Source: Phytophthora hibernalis (Eukaryota > Oomycota > Peronosporomycetes > Peronosporales > Peronosporaceae). From it: a stretch of DNA of 64,000 bases. The notes beneath the pieces are model-generated. The model was not told where the DNA came from. It did not search any database and saw only the letters and a program-made list of their open reading frames with translations. The stretch lies in assembly GCA_012656075.1 (NCBI GenBank), contig JAAKBF010000047.1, forward strand, positions 186,001 to 250,000. Direction: 5' to 3'. How positions within the stretch are numbered: the stretch's first letter is position 1; each line of letters begins with the position of its first letter. The position numbers were made by a program, and so were the translations under genes. Below, one piece after another: positions 53,398-64,000 of this stretch.

Positions 53398-54279
53398 ACC
53401 TGCGCCTTACCCGCACTAATTCGGTCAACCACAAAAGCACGTGTGTAAGGTGTGTGTTGATTTGATAATATAAACAGAAGGTCAACTTTTCGGCCATTTT
53501 TTCGCGCCAAGCAAAATGAAACAGACCTCACGTCAACCTCGTCAACTAATCTGAAACAGAGGGAGTACTTTGCCGTCCAAACCACTCGCCTGGTTCAATA
53601 ACGGGGTTTTCGTGAAAGCAGTATAGATTTACACTCCCACCCAAACTACTATTAATACATGTAGCAGTTGCGTATCGGAGTTCTATCAGTATTGTTTAAA
53701 TTGTACTATCAGCCAGTTTAATATTAAGTCATTTCTAAACCCGACTTCACAGAACCTGTTGACGCGAAGGAGGTGTGGATCCAATCTCACCTTTTCGAGA
53801 GTGCTATAGCAGGTATAGTGTACACGGAATAGGGGACTTTTGGAAGCGCTACGTAGACGTCCTCTCAGGAATATCCTGATGGTTGTTTATCGTACGAAGG
53901 CATACGAGGTACTAGAGAAACGAAAACAAGAAGGCAGCAGGACCACCGATCGTTCGCGATCTAGGATAGTAGTGAGCTACCAGTAGCGAAACGAGAGAGG
54001 AGGAAAACAAGAAGGAAGCAGAATCACCAATCGATCGCTAGTACTGCGCATATTACAACCTGTATTGGGATCGGCGACTGGTTTGTCCTTTCCAAATGTC
54101 CTTTTAATTGGACCTTCGAGGGCGAGGGTAACGTATTAATAAAAAGCAAACCGTGATTGCAATCGGGGTGTAATTCGGAGTTGTCGCTATTTAATAGGGC
54201 CGGGGTTTTGTGTGGCTTTGCGGTAGATATGTTTGCCCGAACCAGCCACCAGTGGTTGTTCAGAATTCCCTACATCACC
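53398..54279. other. no gene; short direct repeat
   Basis: About 880 bases without coding signal, containing the imperfect repeat pair at 53905-54045. Confidence 0.35.
53905..54045. repeat. imperfect direct repeat, two copies
   Basis: GAAAACAAGAAGGCAGCAGG, followed by ACCACCGATCG, recurs 80 bases on as GGAAAACAAGAAGGAAGCAG then AATCACCAATCGATCG. Unit about 45 bases. Confidence 0.7.
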
Positions 54280-54450
54280 ATGTACTCAGCGGATTTTCGC
54301 TGGAGAGCTATAACACTACAATATGCATACAGTGTAGCATGTGAGCAGGTCGGCCGAATTTTTGGAGTATCCGATCGAACTGTGCGTCGATGGTACAAAA
54401 CGATTTACCGAGCGATGACGAAAAACATATGTTTGGTAGTGTTTTGGCAA
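54280..54450 (+). pseudogene. Tc1/IS630-type transposase N-terminal relic
   Basis: MYSADFRWRAITLQYAYSVA followed by QVGRIFGVSDRTVRRWYK matches the helix-turn-helix start of the transposase at 48600 (MDYSSDIRWRGIVLQYVYNI). Only about 45 codons are preserved before the match fades. Confidence 0.65.
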
Positions 54451-54569
54451 AGCAAATCCCTCTTTTTAGTCCGTCAAATGGTCGATGTCATCCACGTTGT
54501 TAGAAGGGTCACGAGGAGGGCGGAAATTGGAGAGGAAATCGTCATCAATTAGGCTGTCGTTCGAGATCC

Positions 54570-55257
54570 CTAATGCAGCTCGAGCTCCTGCACATTTACA
54601 CTCAGCTGCATATCCCTCGACCCATTTAGTCGCACAGTCAGCGGAATACGTTTTCTTTTCGATATTCCTCTATCTGGAGCGCGTATTGCGTCCAGCTGCT
54701 GAATATTGGCAGAATGTGGTGCTGTCGGGTAGAGTAACGATTGTGTCGTTCGGCTACCGAGCTTGACATACGGCCCAACGCGTGCGTGCAATATATCCTA
54801 CCTGTATGTCTGGACGCTCGGTCTGGTACGAGTCGACGGCTTCTGCTGCCTCGGTAATACAGGCTGGAGTCGCCCGTCGGATGCCTTGACGAACTTCCTT
54901 AGCGCCAAACATCAGCAAATGCATTACGAACGGGCCATCGAACGTCTTCTGCTTCTTGTAGTTTCTCTTGGCTTGGGTCAGCACACCGTGCCACGTTTCG
55001 GTCGTAACAGCCACTAGTTGTGCCTGCTTTGGGTGTTGGCTTGGCTTCATGTAGAGTTTCATGTCGGCACGAGTCGTCTTCGTAGAGTAGCTACTCAGAG
55101 CCGAGCTCACCTTCGCTTCATCTGGGGAGTAGACCTTCTCAAATTTGTCGTGCTCCTCGGCAAACTCGAACTCTGCTTCTTCAACAGGGACAGTAGTCCT
55201 GCTTGCCATTCCAAATTCACCGACTCTTACTTCAACTCTTGTAACCGTTCCCTCCAT
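54570..55257 (-). CDS. unknown ORF, probably mobile-element-derived
   Basis: From 55257: MEGTVTRVEVRVGEFGMASR, an acidic segment (EEAEFEFAEEHDKFEKVYSP), KKQKTFDGPFVMHLLMFGAK and a second frame (54791-54570) with VGPYVKLGSRTTQSLLYP and DRGISKRKRIPLTVRL. A single shift near 54770 would give one protein of about 230 residues. No family recognised. It lies between transposon relics, next to a Tc1 fragment. Confidence 0.35.
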
Positions 55258-56276
55258 GGTTCGTTTATATAAGTTGTGAACTCTTAGAATGCCCAGCCAT
55301 ACATGGGCATTCTGAGGTGGTTACTTGTAAATCGGTTGGAGAGGTCGCTAATAAAACGAACCTCAAATCTGAGGACTGACGTCTAAAAATAAGTGCGCCC
55401 CCGTTTATATAAAGCAAGTCCGAGTTGTGCCTCTTATTAACGCGGTAAATCGTTTTGTAAAAAAATAGGACATCCTGCATGACTTTCACAATAATAGAAC
55501 TGATAATGCATGTTTTAGCGATTTGAATAGCACTACTAACGATCGCTACTTGAAAGCGTAAACATATTATTATTAGTCGTGCTAAAACCACTAATATTAG
55601 TACAAATGCTTTAGTACTACCGACACGGTCCTCACGTGTGGCAACACGATTTAGTATAATGTTGCTTGATGACATCACACTCATCGTTGGGCAACATTGT
55701 CATCTTAAATTTTATGTTGCCGGATGGTTTGTTGACATCCGGCAACATAACACTAAAGTTAGCACAGTTCTTCGAACTGCGAATTTATTGCAATTATTGA
55801 TTCTTTGGGATACTCTATATACCTTGCTTTTGTATGGACCAGTGGAGATTCATGTCAATTCAGCTTCAATAATAATATATTCAATATCATGTCCACGCGT
55901 AATAAATATTTCCGTACAAAAACTACAGTAATTGCAATACCACATTTATTTTTCCGAGCTGCAGTGTAGATGTACGTAGAGTTTACAAATCAGAGGCGCA
56001 CAGCAGGTTGAATAGTATTATCCTAGTTCGAATCTGCTTTGACAAATATAAATTATAGTAGCGTGTCATATAGTGTCCGATAAGTACTAATAAGTACTAA
56101 TATGTTTTGTAGAACCGTACCATCGTAATATTTCAAATAGTAATAGTATCTAGTCCAAGTTTTATAATATTAATTTTAGTACTAATGCGGTATGGCATCT
56201 CAAATGACCCAAATTGCCAGAATTTGGGTCATGTCTCGATTCATCTTTTCTAAAGTTGCTCGTCAAAACACGAAAG
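55258..56276. other. AT-rich intergenic kilobase
   Basis: No gene. Very A/T-rich with many TATA/AATATT words, and one perfect hairpin (55712-55750). It ends in the promoter of the adenosine deaminase gene. Confidence 0.4.
55712..55750. repeat. perfect 15-bp hairpin
   Basis: TTATGTTGCCGGATG (55712-55726) and CATCCGGCAACATAA (55736-55750) pair fully around a 9-base spacer. A third partial copy, GGGCAACAT, lies at 55689. This looks like the tips of two abutting inverted repeats of a small transposon, or a solo foldback. Confidence 0.75.
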
Positions 56277-57619
56277 ATGTTTTTCGCCCTTAGGCGTCAC
56301 TCCTGCTTCGTCGTGTCCAAGCCTCGTCCCCGACTGCTCTCGACCATGTCCAACTTCCGCAAGAACGAGGTCTTCTCCGACGAGTTCCTGCGTCAAGTGC
56401 CCAAGACAGACCTGCACTGCCACTTGGACGGGGTCTGCGTCCCCAGACGCTCATCGACTTGGCACAACAACAGGGCGTGACGCTGCCCACGTACGACGCC
56501 GAGCAGCTCAATCGCGATGTGTTTAAGAAAACCTATGCGTCTCTTGAGGAATACCTCGTGTGTTTCTCTTACGCTTCGGCAGTCCTTCGCTCCAGTGACG
56601 CACTAGAACGCGTCGCCTACGAACAGGCCAGTGACCAATACGCACTGGGCGTGAGGTACTTTGAGACCCGCTTCGCCCCTCAATTGAACGCTGTCCCGGG
56701 CACTTTGTCCCTTGAACAGGTGCTGATCAGTGTCAACCGCGGCCTTAAACGGGCCACGGACGAGTTCAATGCTAAGGATGAAGACGTGGTCTCGGGACTC
56801 GCCCCCAAGTTCGCGTACGGCATCATTGTGTGTGCCATGAGGTTCTTCACCAAGGACTTCTCGCCCTACTACAAGCAGTTCTGTGAGGTGCATCGCCATG
56901 AGGACCCCCATCGACTGTATGGGCTGGCGTCCATGGCGCTCATCACGCAGGCCCACGCCACTAAGATGGAGCATGGGGTGCCTGTTGTGGCACTGGATAT
57001 CGCAGGCGCGGAGAAAGGGTACCCTGCACACGACCACGTGGAGGCCTTCGCCTTTGCGCACAAGAAGTTCATGCACAAGACGGTGCACGCCGGTGAAGGG
57101 TACGGCCCCGAGAGCATCTTCGAGGCCATCACGGACCTCCATGCGGAGAGAATCGGACACGGCCTGCACTTGTTCCGTCATGAATCGATCAAGATCAAGG
57201 ACATGGATGAAGACCAGCGCAAGACGTACTGCCACGATCTCGTGCAGTATATGGGGAATTCGCGCACGTGTCTGGAGGTGTGTCTGTCGAGCAACCTGCA
57301 GACTACGCCTGATATGGAGCAGGACGCCAAGAACCACCCGCTGCGTCACATGCTCACGAGCAAGTTGGCGGTGAGTCTGTGCACCGACAACTGCACGGTG
57401 TCGCACACGAACATGGTGCGTGAAGTGCGTTTGGCGTGCGATGCGTTCGAGTTGACCCCGCACGAGCTGCGTCAGATCCTGCTGACGGGTTTCAAGCGTT
57501 CGTTCATGCCGGGAGACTACGCGGACAAGCGTGCCTACACGCACCACGTGATTGACTACTACGACCACCTCATCGAGAAGTTCGGCATCAATGACACGAG
57601 CACGAGCAAGTCTGGCTGA
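56277..57619 (+). CDS. adenosine deaminase family protein
   Basis: The zinc and catalytic motifs are all present in order: KTDLHCHLDG (two zinc His), VVALDIAGAEKGYP, HAGEGYGPESI (catalytic Glu and zinc His), ERIGHGLHL, LCTDNCTVS (zinc Asp). About 447 residues, longer than bacterial ADA by an N-terminal segment. The enzyme converts adenosine to inosine, or a related methyl-AMP in ADAL-type members. The ATG at 56277 gives a basic, hydrophobic leader (MFFALRRHSCFVVSKPRPRL) that could target mitochondria. The ATG at 56346 (MSNFRKNEVFSDEFLRQVPK) starts the conserved part and may be used for a cytosolic form. A frame break at GGGG 56430-56433, just after HLDG, is cured by one G and gives the family sequence RPQTLIDLA. 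No introns. Confidence 0.88.
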
Positions 57620-57710
57620 TTTTACCGAAAGTCGATGGGCTCAAGAAATGCAGTCTACATGTAGTTGATGCCATGTTTTAAATGAACGTGTTCGAGAGCG
57701 TCCTCCACCT

Positions 57711-59443
57711 CTACCGCTTAGCCCGGATCTGTTTCTCCTTTCGTCGACCTACCGCTGCGGCAGTTTTCTCCTGGATATCTGAGATCTTGCACGGTCGAAG
57801 CACGTCGTCCTGCTGTGGTTCATCGTTGTCGGAATCGTTAAAGTCTTCCGCGGTTGGCGGTGTAGGTCGCAGCAACGCACCAGTCGTGTTTGCAACTGCA
57901 ACTCCACGAGGACGGTCACCATTGCGTGAGTGACGAGCGTGGCCACCGTCGTGTCCTCCACCTTCCACCTTCATGGTGGGATGCTGGGCACCCAACGCCG
58001 CAGCAGCAGGAGCATTGGTAGCGATGTTATGAATGTCCACAAGCTCGCCTACACGCTGTTCAATGAGACCGAGCAATAGAGCCATTGTGACCTCGGTGAC
58101 TCCATGCGTTGACAGCTGAGACGCGAATGCTTCATCATAGGGGCCTTGTAGCTTGTGAAAGAGTCCCATGGTCCCCGTCTTCATAACCTCCGCTGCCTCC
58201 GCAGCTTCGCTGTGACGCGCTTCCAGGCGGGCTACCTTTTGCCGGGACTTCTCGATCTGATCCTCTAGCTGCTGTTTTAATGCGCGCCGCCGGGCGTCTT
58301 CAGCTGATCCCATAGAGCCGTCACGGGTCTGCTCGTTCACTTGGGCCTCCAATGCATTATTTTCCACCTCCAGGGCCTCCATTTCAGTATTCAACTCGTT
58401 GATCATGTTGAAAAGAGAAAAGTTTTTCTCCTCGGCAGCAACCAGCGCAGCAGCTAGCGCATGCGGATCTCTCTCGCCAGTTTTGCGCTTAATCTTGGCC
58501 AGGCCATCTTGCGCTGTTCGCAACCGCTCGCTTTGCTTTTGCAAGTCGTTGGCCTTCTCATGAAGCAGCTTCTCATTCCTATGTGTCTCGTCACGCATCT
58601 GTACATCGGGTGTTGACAGCAACTTGAAGCCGCCGGGGAGCGATCGACCCGACGTGTTGCTGGGTACCGGCGAGCTTGTACTTCCTGGTGTGGTGCTGTT
58701 GATGAAGTGTGGCCGTGAAGAACTCTTGGGTGTGCGCAGTCGTGGAATATCACGGATAATAGCGCGGTCTTCAGCTAGCTGTCCGGTCTTCTCAACCCAG
58801 CCCGACTCGAAGTTGCTGCCGTCCTCGGCGAGTTGGCTGCGCAACGCCTCACTCTGTCTATTAGCGCGATCTCTTGCATCGCCTGCTGCTTGGGAGGCCT
58901 GCGCTACTTGTGAAGCCTCCCTTGGGCCTGCACGGTCTCCCGCTCCAACTTGTCAAGCACTGCGGCTTGTTGCACCTTTTCACGACGCAGGGACTGGATC
59001 TGCTCGCGCAGCGCCTTGTTAGTGTTGCACACCTCGTTGTAGCGTGTAAGGACTTTGTCTAGACGGTTCTCCAGAGTGCGAATGGGTTTGAGTTCTGTTG
59101 TAGCAGGGCAGAGCTGTGCATTTGTGGCAGCACAAAGCGCCTTTCGAGTTCGAAAATGCTCATCCCGCAGTGTACGTAGCGCGAGATCGAGGTCAACTGA
59201 CCGACGGCGTTCACCATCAAGACGTTTAGCGTACGTATCTCCTTGCTGCATCAATGCGCTCACACGCTCACGAAACATTGGGCTCTCCAGTCGGGACGGA
59301 CTCAACGGAACGCTGTGGACATCCGGCGGAAACACGCGCGGCGTACGAGCTCCGTTGCTTGTCAAGTGGTACCGATTGCTGCTCCCGTTCGTGGTCCGAG
59401 GACTGAACATGCTCGCCCCGCCCGTCGTAGGCGGGTTACTCAT
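57711..59443 (-). CDS. outer dynein arm docking protein (ODA1/CCDC114-like)
   Basis: About 575 residues, mostly coiled coil. After a Ser/Thr-rich leader from the ATG at 59443 (MSNPPTTGG), coiled segments include LVLTRYNEVCNTNKALREQI-like and SLRREKVQQAAVLDKLERE sequence. Then comes the family block EEKNFSLFNMINELNTEMEA with LEVENNALEAQV, seen in the DC2/CCDC63/CCDC114 subunit that anchors outer dynein arms to axonemal doublet microtubules. The C-terminal tail is Gly/His/Pro-rich and acidic (DFNDSDNDEPQQDD). One break at CCC 58919-58921 is cured by one base and joins the two coiled segments. A motile-flagellum role (zoospores) is inferred. The stop is close to the end of the deaminase gene; the two are convergent. 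Confidence 0.75.
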
Positions 59444-59853
59444 GATCACTGCTTTCTTGGCTTGGAGCCGAACACCTCTCGATGGTGACTTACAGCCGCA
59501 ACAACACCTGACGCGATGTAGCCTAAAATGAGAAAGTGTTGGAAGCGCACATGGCAAAACTATTTTTAAGGAGTCTTCCTCCGAAACACCTAGCTTGGAC
59601 TGCCTTGGTGAGCTGGGATCATCAAAGCCAAAGGAGGAAGAGGAGGCGGGCCGAGCCCTCATCAAATGCAAATATAAAATACATTTCATGCGCTGGTAGC
59701 GGTCTAGCTTTCTTTCTTTTCTGCTTGCCCACAGCATAACTGTACAATGGCCTTCATGTTCATTGGAGACCATCTCCAGCGTCTTCGTCATTTTTCTCGT
59801 GTATGTTTTTGGGGAATGCATGGCAGCACAAATACCGAAGACTGCGAAGATCT

Positions 59854-62800
59854 TCAGTACTTGCCAGTCGACGGCGCGCCGTGGTAAGAAGACAAGGGGC
59901 TCTCGCGCGAGTACTCGCCACCCTCCTCGTTCGTCGACTTAACCTCACGCACGCGGCCTTCAGTGGCATCCACAGCAATGCTGAGACCCACGGGCAACAG
60001 CACGGCGCCATTCAACCAGGAGCACACTGCCGCAGCCATCAACGTCCGGAAGAAACAGTTGCCAGCGGGTTCGAAGACAGGAGTAGCCACAAGTGAAAGC
60101 GCAGCAATGGCTACAAATTTCGAGACGGCTGCGCCTAAAGTCCACGAAGCCAGTAGTTGCGTCAACACTTTCCTAACACACGCGTCTCCCGTCGGGGTGT
60201 AGCCCGAGTCGTCTGTGAGTGTACGGGCCTTAGCAAATAGGCGAGCAAAGTGACTGGAGAATCCGACCGAGAACGTGACTGCAATCGAGAGACTCACAAT
60301 CGAAAGCGAGTTGAGTGGCACCCCATCGGCATCATCAAACCAGCGACTTGAACGACAGTGGCTGCCGCGATGAAGGTCACCGCAAATCCATACCAGTAGC
60401 TTCCTAGCGCAAGCGTCTGCAGCACGAACACCACAGCAAGCCCAACGCCCACCACAATGTACGCAGTGCGACGAACAGAGTGAAACTGTTCCAAGAAAAC
60501 ATACTCAGGTGAGTACACCCAAACGTCAATACCAGTCTCCTTGCTGATCCACTCAGCAATGTACTGGGCCTGCGAGTACGCCGTGATCGCTCCCTCTTGA
60601 CCCCCGAAATCTTTGACGAAGCAACGGTAGTGCTTAGAACCTTGTACGCAAAAGCGGTGACATCACTGCCGTAGCCAGTGCCATTGAGAGTCACCTCCTC
60701 GGTTGCGCTGCTGCTTATCGCAGGAACTGGCTGGTTGTCGATACTGAGTTGACCGTGGTAGCGTGTGCCCGCAGCATACGAGCACAAAGGCCCCGCAGCC
60801 GCCGTTGAGAACATACTGAACAATGACATGAAAGACTCGCCTGGCACTGACAGCACCTCGCTTGAATCCGCCAGACATGATGGCGCCACCGAGGCGCGTT
60901 CAAGAACATACGTTGCACTGCTCTCTTCAAGGCGAAGAGGAGAATACGTATAGTCGTTCGTCGGATCAACACGACAGCACTCGCTGTCCGTGTCAACAAA
61001 GCCCCAGAAGTCATCCAGCCACGAGCCAACTACAGTGTCCTCTTTGAAATACGTCACGTTATTTTCGCTGTCCGACACCAACGTGCTCAGGATATTCGGG
61101 ATCGACAACTTGTCACAAATATCCCTGGAGGAACATAGCTTGCTTTGGGCCTCCGCATTGTTCGCGAGATCATTGAACCCATCGGGATTACGACCATAGT
61201 CTGCCTCAACCACGAAAAGACGGGGAATTCCTTGGCGGACAGGTCGTTTTCGTCAACAGCACGGTAGTACGAGTGCAGATACGAGTCGGTCGGAATGAAC
61301 GAGTCCGGTGAAAGACCACGGTCCATTGCCTCGATGGAAACGATCGCCACCAGGGTGCATGCAGCAAACACAAGAAGGACGACCACTTTGGAAACCTTCT
61401 TCAACAGTAAATGGACGTAGCCAGTGACGCAACGGTCCATAAGATTGAGGTCAGGAAGGGAGAACACACTACCGGGGAACGACGAGTTCTCAGTCGCAGC
61501 AGTAGTCTCATCCTCAGACACACGTGGGCGGCGAGCAAACGATGCACGCTTGCAGCAGATCACATCATAGGTACCGCTCAACTCTCGACGCTTGTCCAGC
61601 GCAATAATGGCAAGGAACAAGGTCATTTGCAGAGCGAAGCTGGCGGCAAGACCTACTACCAACGACCCGGCGAGCCACTGCGCAGCAGGCATTGCTGCGT
61701 ACGCAGCGAAGGCAACGATGCAGCACTCGCACGCGACCGTCAATATCATGCTGGGGCCAATATGACCTGTTGCCTCACACAACAGTACGCACGTGATCTC
61801 GTGGATACCGAAATCATTGTCTTCGAGGCCAACAAACAACGAGCGCTGCTCCATCTTCAATTCATCTTGCTTCAGGTCAACAGCATGTAGAATCAGGAAT
61901 ATGTTTCCTGTGCCAATTGCTAGAACCACCAATGGGAGCACCACAAGAGTCACAATCTGGAGCTTCAAACCAGTCCACGCGAAGATGCCCAACGTTCCGC
62001 CCACGGCCATCAAGATGCACGCAACTCCCATGAAACCCACACCGATCTTCGACGAATGGAAGAAGCGGTGGTTCAGCTTCCAGTGATTTAGTCCGATGAC
62101 CACGTACACAAACATAAAGATAAAGCCTGCGATTCCAGCCTTCAACACGATATCCAAATTTGAAGCAGCCGTAAACTCGTCATTTCCTGACGTCTCAGCA
62201 GCAAAGAAAATATCGTACATCGTGTTGGTTTCCGCTTCCTTTTTCATTTGCGTGATCAAAGCACGTTCCCAAGCAATTGCATCAGCGTTCTTGGATGTGT
62301 CCTGATGGTTAGACACCACAGCAGTAGAGAATAGTGTCGTCGCTTGATCCAGGTAAGTGTTGGCGTCCACTGTGTCAACATCCGCAGTAAACCCGCCAAG
62401 ATACTTCTCCAGTTCCGTCATTGGAAGCCCGAATGACGACACACACGGGCAATCACTCATACTGGCCGGGATTGAGGATCTCGAGGCGTTGACCTGTACC
62501 TGCAGCTCACTGCATACTTCAGTGTCCGCTCGCTCTGGGGCATTCACACAGTTGCCCAAGTGCTTGCCTACCAGACCATACGTCTCGTACACTTCAAAGT
62601 GGTCCATGCTGTTCTGGAAGTATTGCGTAACGGAATTCACCTGGCAAGGCGAGGTCGAGGAGTCTTTGACGCAAATTTTGCTCAGTGTAATGCTATCGGA
62701 AACAACTTCGTTTGCAACAATTTGCTGCAAACGGATCGCCTCTTTGATGTACGCCGACCTGGTCACTGTGCCACCGTCCTTAGTGGAAAGCACCAATCGC

Positions 62801-64000
62801 TCTACTCGATCCACAGGTCCAAACATTTCACCAAAGCGAGTGCTCTCCTGGAAAACGGTGCTGCGCTCAGACACCCAAAGCTTCATCGAATCCGTCTCTA
62901 CTTCCATGCGAACCAGACCGCTGGAGCAGCAAACGACAATCATCAATGAAAGTAAAATAATGTACAATGGGTGGTTTCCCATGGCGACAAAATCTCCCCA
63001 GCGCTTCAGCTGCTTCGTCAACTGGTCGTCCCAGCGTCCAATGCCCTTCAGTTGATCCAGGTTCACCAACGACAACATTCCAGGAGTCATAGGGTCGTTG
63101 ACAGGATCACTCAACACCGATTGCCGTTTCTTCTTGCCGTAGCGAGTGGAATACGCAAATCCGAGCGCCAACGCTGTTGCAGCGAAGAATGCGAACACAG
63201 CAAGGACGTAGTTCAGCACCTCAAAGCTGCCGCCTTCAGCGCGGGATGACAATTCTGTCAATAGAGATTCAAGCTTCCTATCTGCGCTAGAACCGCTGGT
63301 GCTTGTAGTGCTGTCGGAAGTGGCAGTGCTCCGATCATCCGACACCGAGGTGTTGCCAGTAATGTAGCAGGCCGACTCGTACTCGCGGCTGTCGTCATCA
63401 CTCACAGCACACAACGATCCGCACGTATCAACGCATGATCTAAGCCGCGTATCCATTGGTGCGAAGCAGTCCGTCGTGTTCCCACTACCACACGCACAAA
63501 TCTGTTCCTCCTGTTCAGCCGCCGAGAGTTGCTCCATCGTAGTGAAGTTAACCTGCGCTGGCGATCCCACGCCATCAAAGTTGTAGGCACCAAGGTACTC
63601 CAGCATCTCCGTTCCTGTCGTCGAGCAGTTATCCTCGTTCCCGCACACCAGCGGCATGAACCCCGTGTCGGCCTCACAAAGTCGTGCAGGTCGCGCATCA
63701 TGTCGCTGCCCACATAGTATGTGGCCTCTTCGATCGCAGGGAAGACCTCGTCCGCGTGGTCCGCATCTCCCTCCATGAGTCGCACCTGGGTCACATCCAC
63801 GAACAGGCTGTTGCTCGGGTGGCAGGTGAATTGGCACCACAGATTGCGCACGTTCTGCTTGCAGGACGTGCACTGTCCGGGTAGTTCACGGACTTGCAGA
63901 CTCAGCCTCTCGTACTGGGACTCGGTGCAGCACAGCAGGTCGTCTCCTTCCCCGATCACCGTCTCGTTGTACAGCATCGGACAGTCCAGCTGGAACTTGT
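59854..64000 (-). CDS. Niemann-Pick C1-like sterol transporter (5' end outside window)
   Basis: The N-terminal cholesterol-binding domain is present from the window edge (CTESQYERLSLQVRELPGQC, RNLWCQFTCHPSNSLFVDVT), then a Cys-rich stretch, helix 1, the large luminal loops and the sterol-sensing domain (GLKLQIVTLVVLPLVVLAIG then TGNIFLILHAVDL). A second luminal domain and the second RND half follow (YWYGFAVTFIAAATVVQVAG, SLSIVSLSIAVTFSVGFSSH). It acts in late endosome or vacuole sterol export; Phytophthora cannot make sterols and depends on uptake. Breaks: AAA 63678, GGGG 61222, TT 60634, CCCC 60321, each cured by one base. The usual GVDN of the SSD reads GTGN, losing the conserved Asp. The gene ends at 59854 with an acidic Ser-rich tail. 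Confidence 0.87.

Noticed and set aside
56603..57568. A 321-codon ORF on the minus strand.
   Set aside because: It is the antisense of the adenosine deaminase gene; its His/Arg/Val-rich composition is a shadow of GC-rich codons.
1..64000. Bacterial-type features such as operons, ribosome binding sites, CRISPR arrays, riboswitches.
   Set aside because: The sequence is eukaryotic with spliceosomal introns; no array or bacterial signal is visible.

Overview
The window is nuclear DNA of a plant-associated oomycete, most likely Phytophthora or a close relative. The reasons are a secreted RxLR-dEER effector gene, two effector-like relatives, short GT-AG introns (mostly about 45-110 bp), compact gene spacing, genes for motile zoospores (outer-dynein-arm docking and axonemal coiled-coil proteins), and a mix of oomycete-type transposons. 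Species cannot be named from the sequence alone.

Layout. 1-6.4 kb is a dense housekeeping block: AGC kinase C-terminus, MINDY-type deubiquitinase, a complex I 21 kDa-like subunit, a decayed NudC copy, ribosomal protein uS17 (RPS11) and a small unknown gene. 6.4-9.35 kb holds the RxLR effector, a frame-broken secreted protein and a truncated inverted-repeat transposon. 9.35-16.2 kb holds a Patched/NPC1-like membrane protein, a PH-START-START protein and a lipoyl-less E2-type acyltransferase. 16.5-24.1 kb holds a complete 848-bp terminal-inverted-repeat element and three inositol/sugar transporter paralogs. 24.2-28.7 kb holds a Mediator MED1-like gene and an axonemal coiled-coil gene. 28.8-37.4 kb holds two tandem CLC chloride-channel genes, two effector-like genes, a 5'-truncated WD40 gene and a third CLC relic, all on the minus strand. 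37.4-56.2 kb is a transposon graveyard (gag-like and chromodomain pieces, MULE, Tc1/IS630, pogo, copia, mariner). 56.3-64 kb returns to housekeeping: adenosine deaminase, ODA1/CCDC114-like protein, and NPC1, which runs off the right edge.

Technical warning. In nearly every long gene the reading frame breaks one to four times, and almost every break can be placed at a run of 2-5 identical bases that is one base too short. I read this as a homopolymer error of the assembly, not as mass pseudogenisation. Genes with such breaks are therefore annotated as CDS, with the breaks listed. Relics with in-frame stops or truncation are called pseudogenes.

Biological themes. Membrane and sterol-lipid handling recurs (two sterol-sensing RND-type proteins, START domains, inositol transporters, channel-like CLCs). 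The most unusual items are the paired CLC genes, which lack both the gating and the proton glutamate, the NPC1 protein with an altered GxDN motif, and the effector/CLC/WD40 duplication block.
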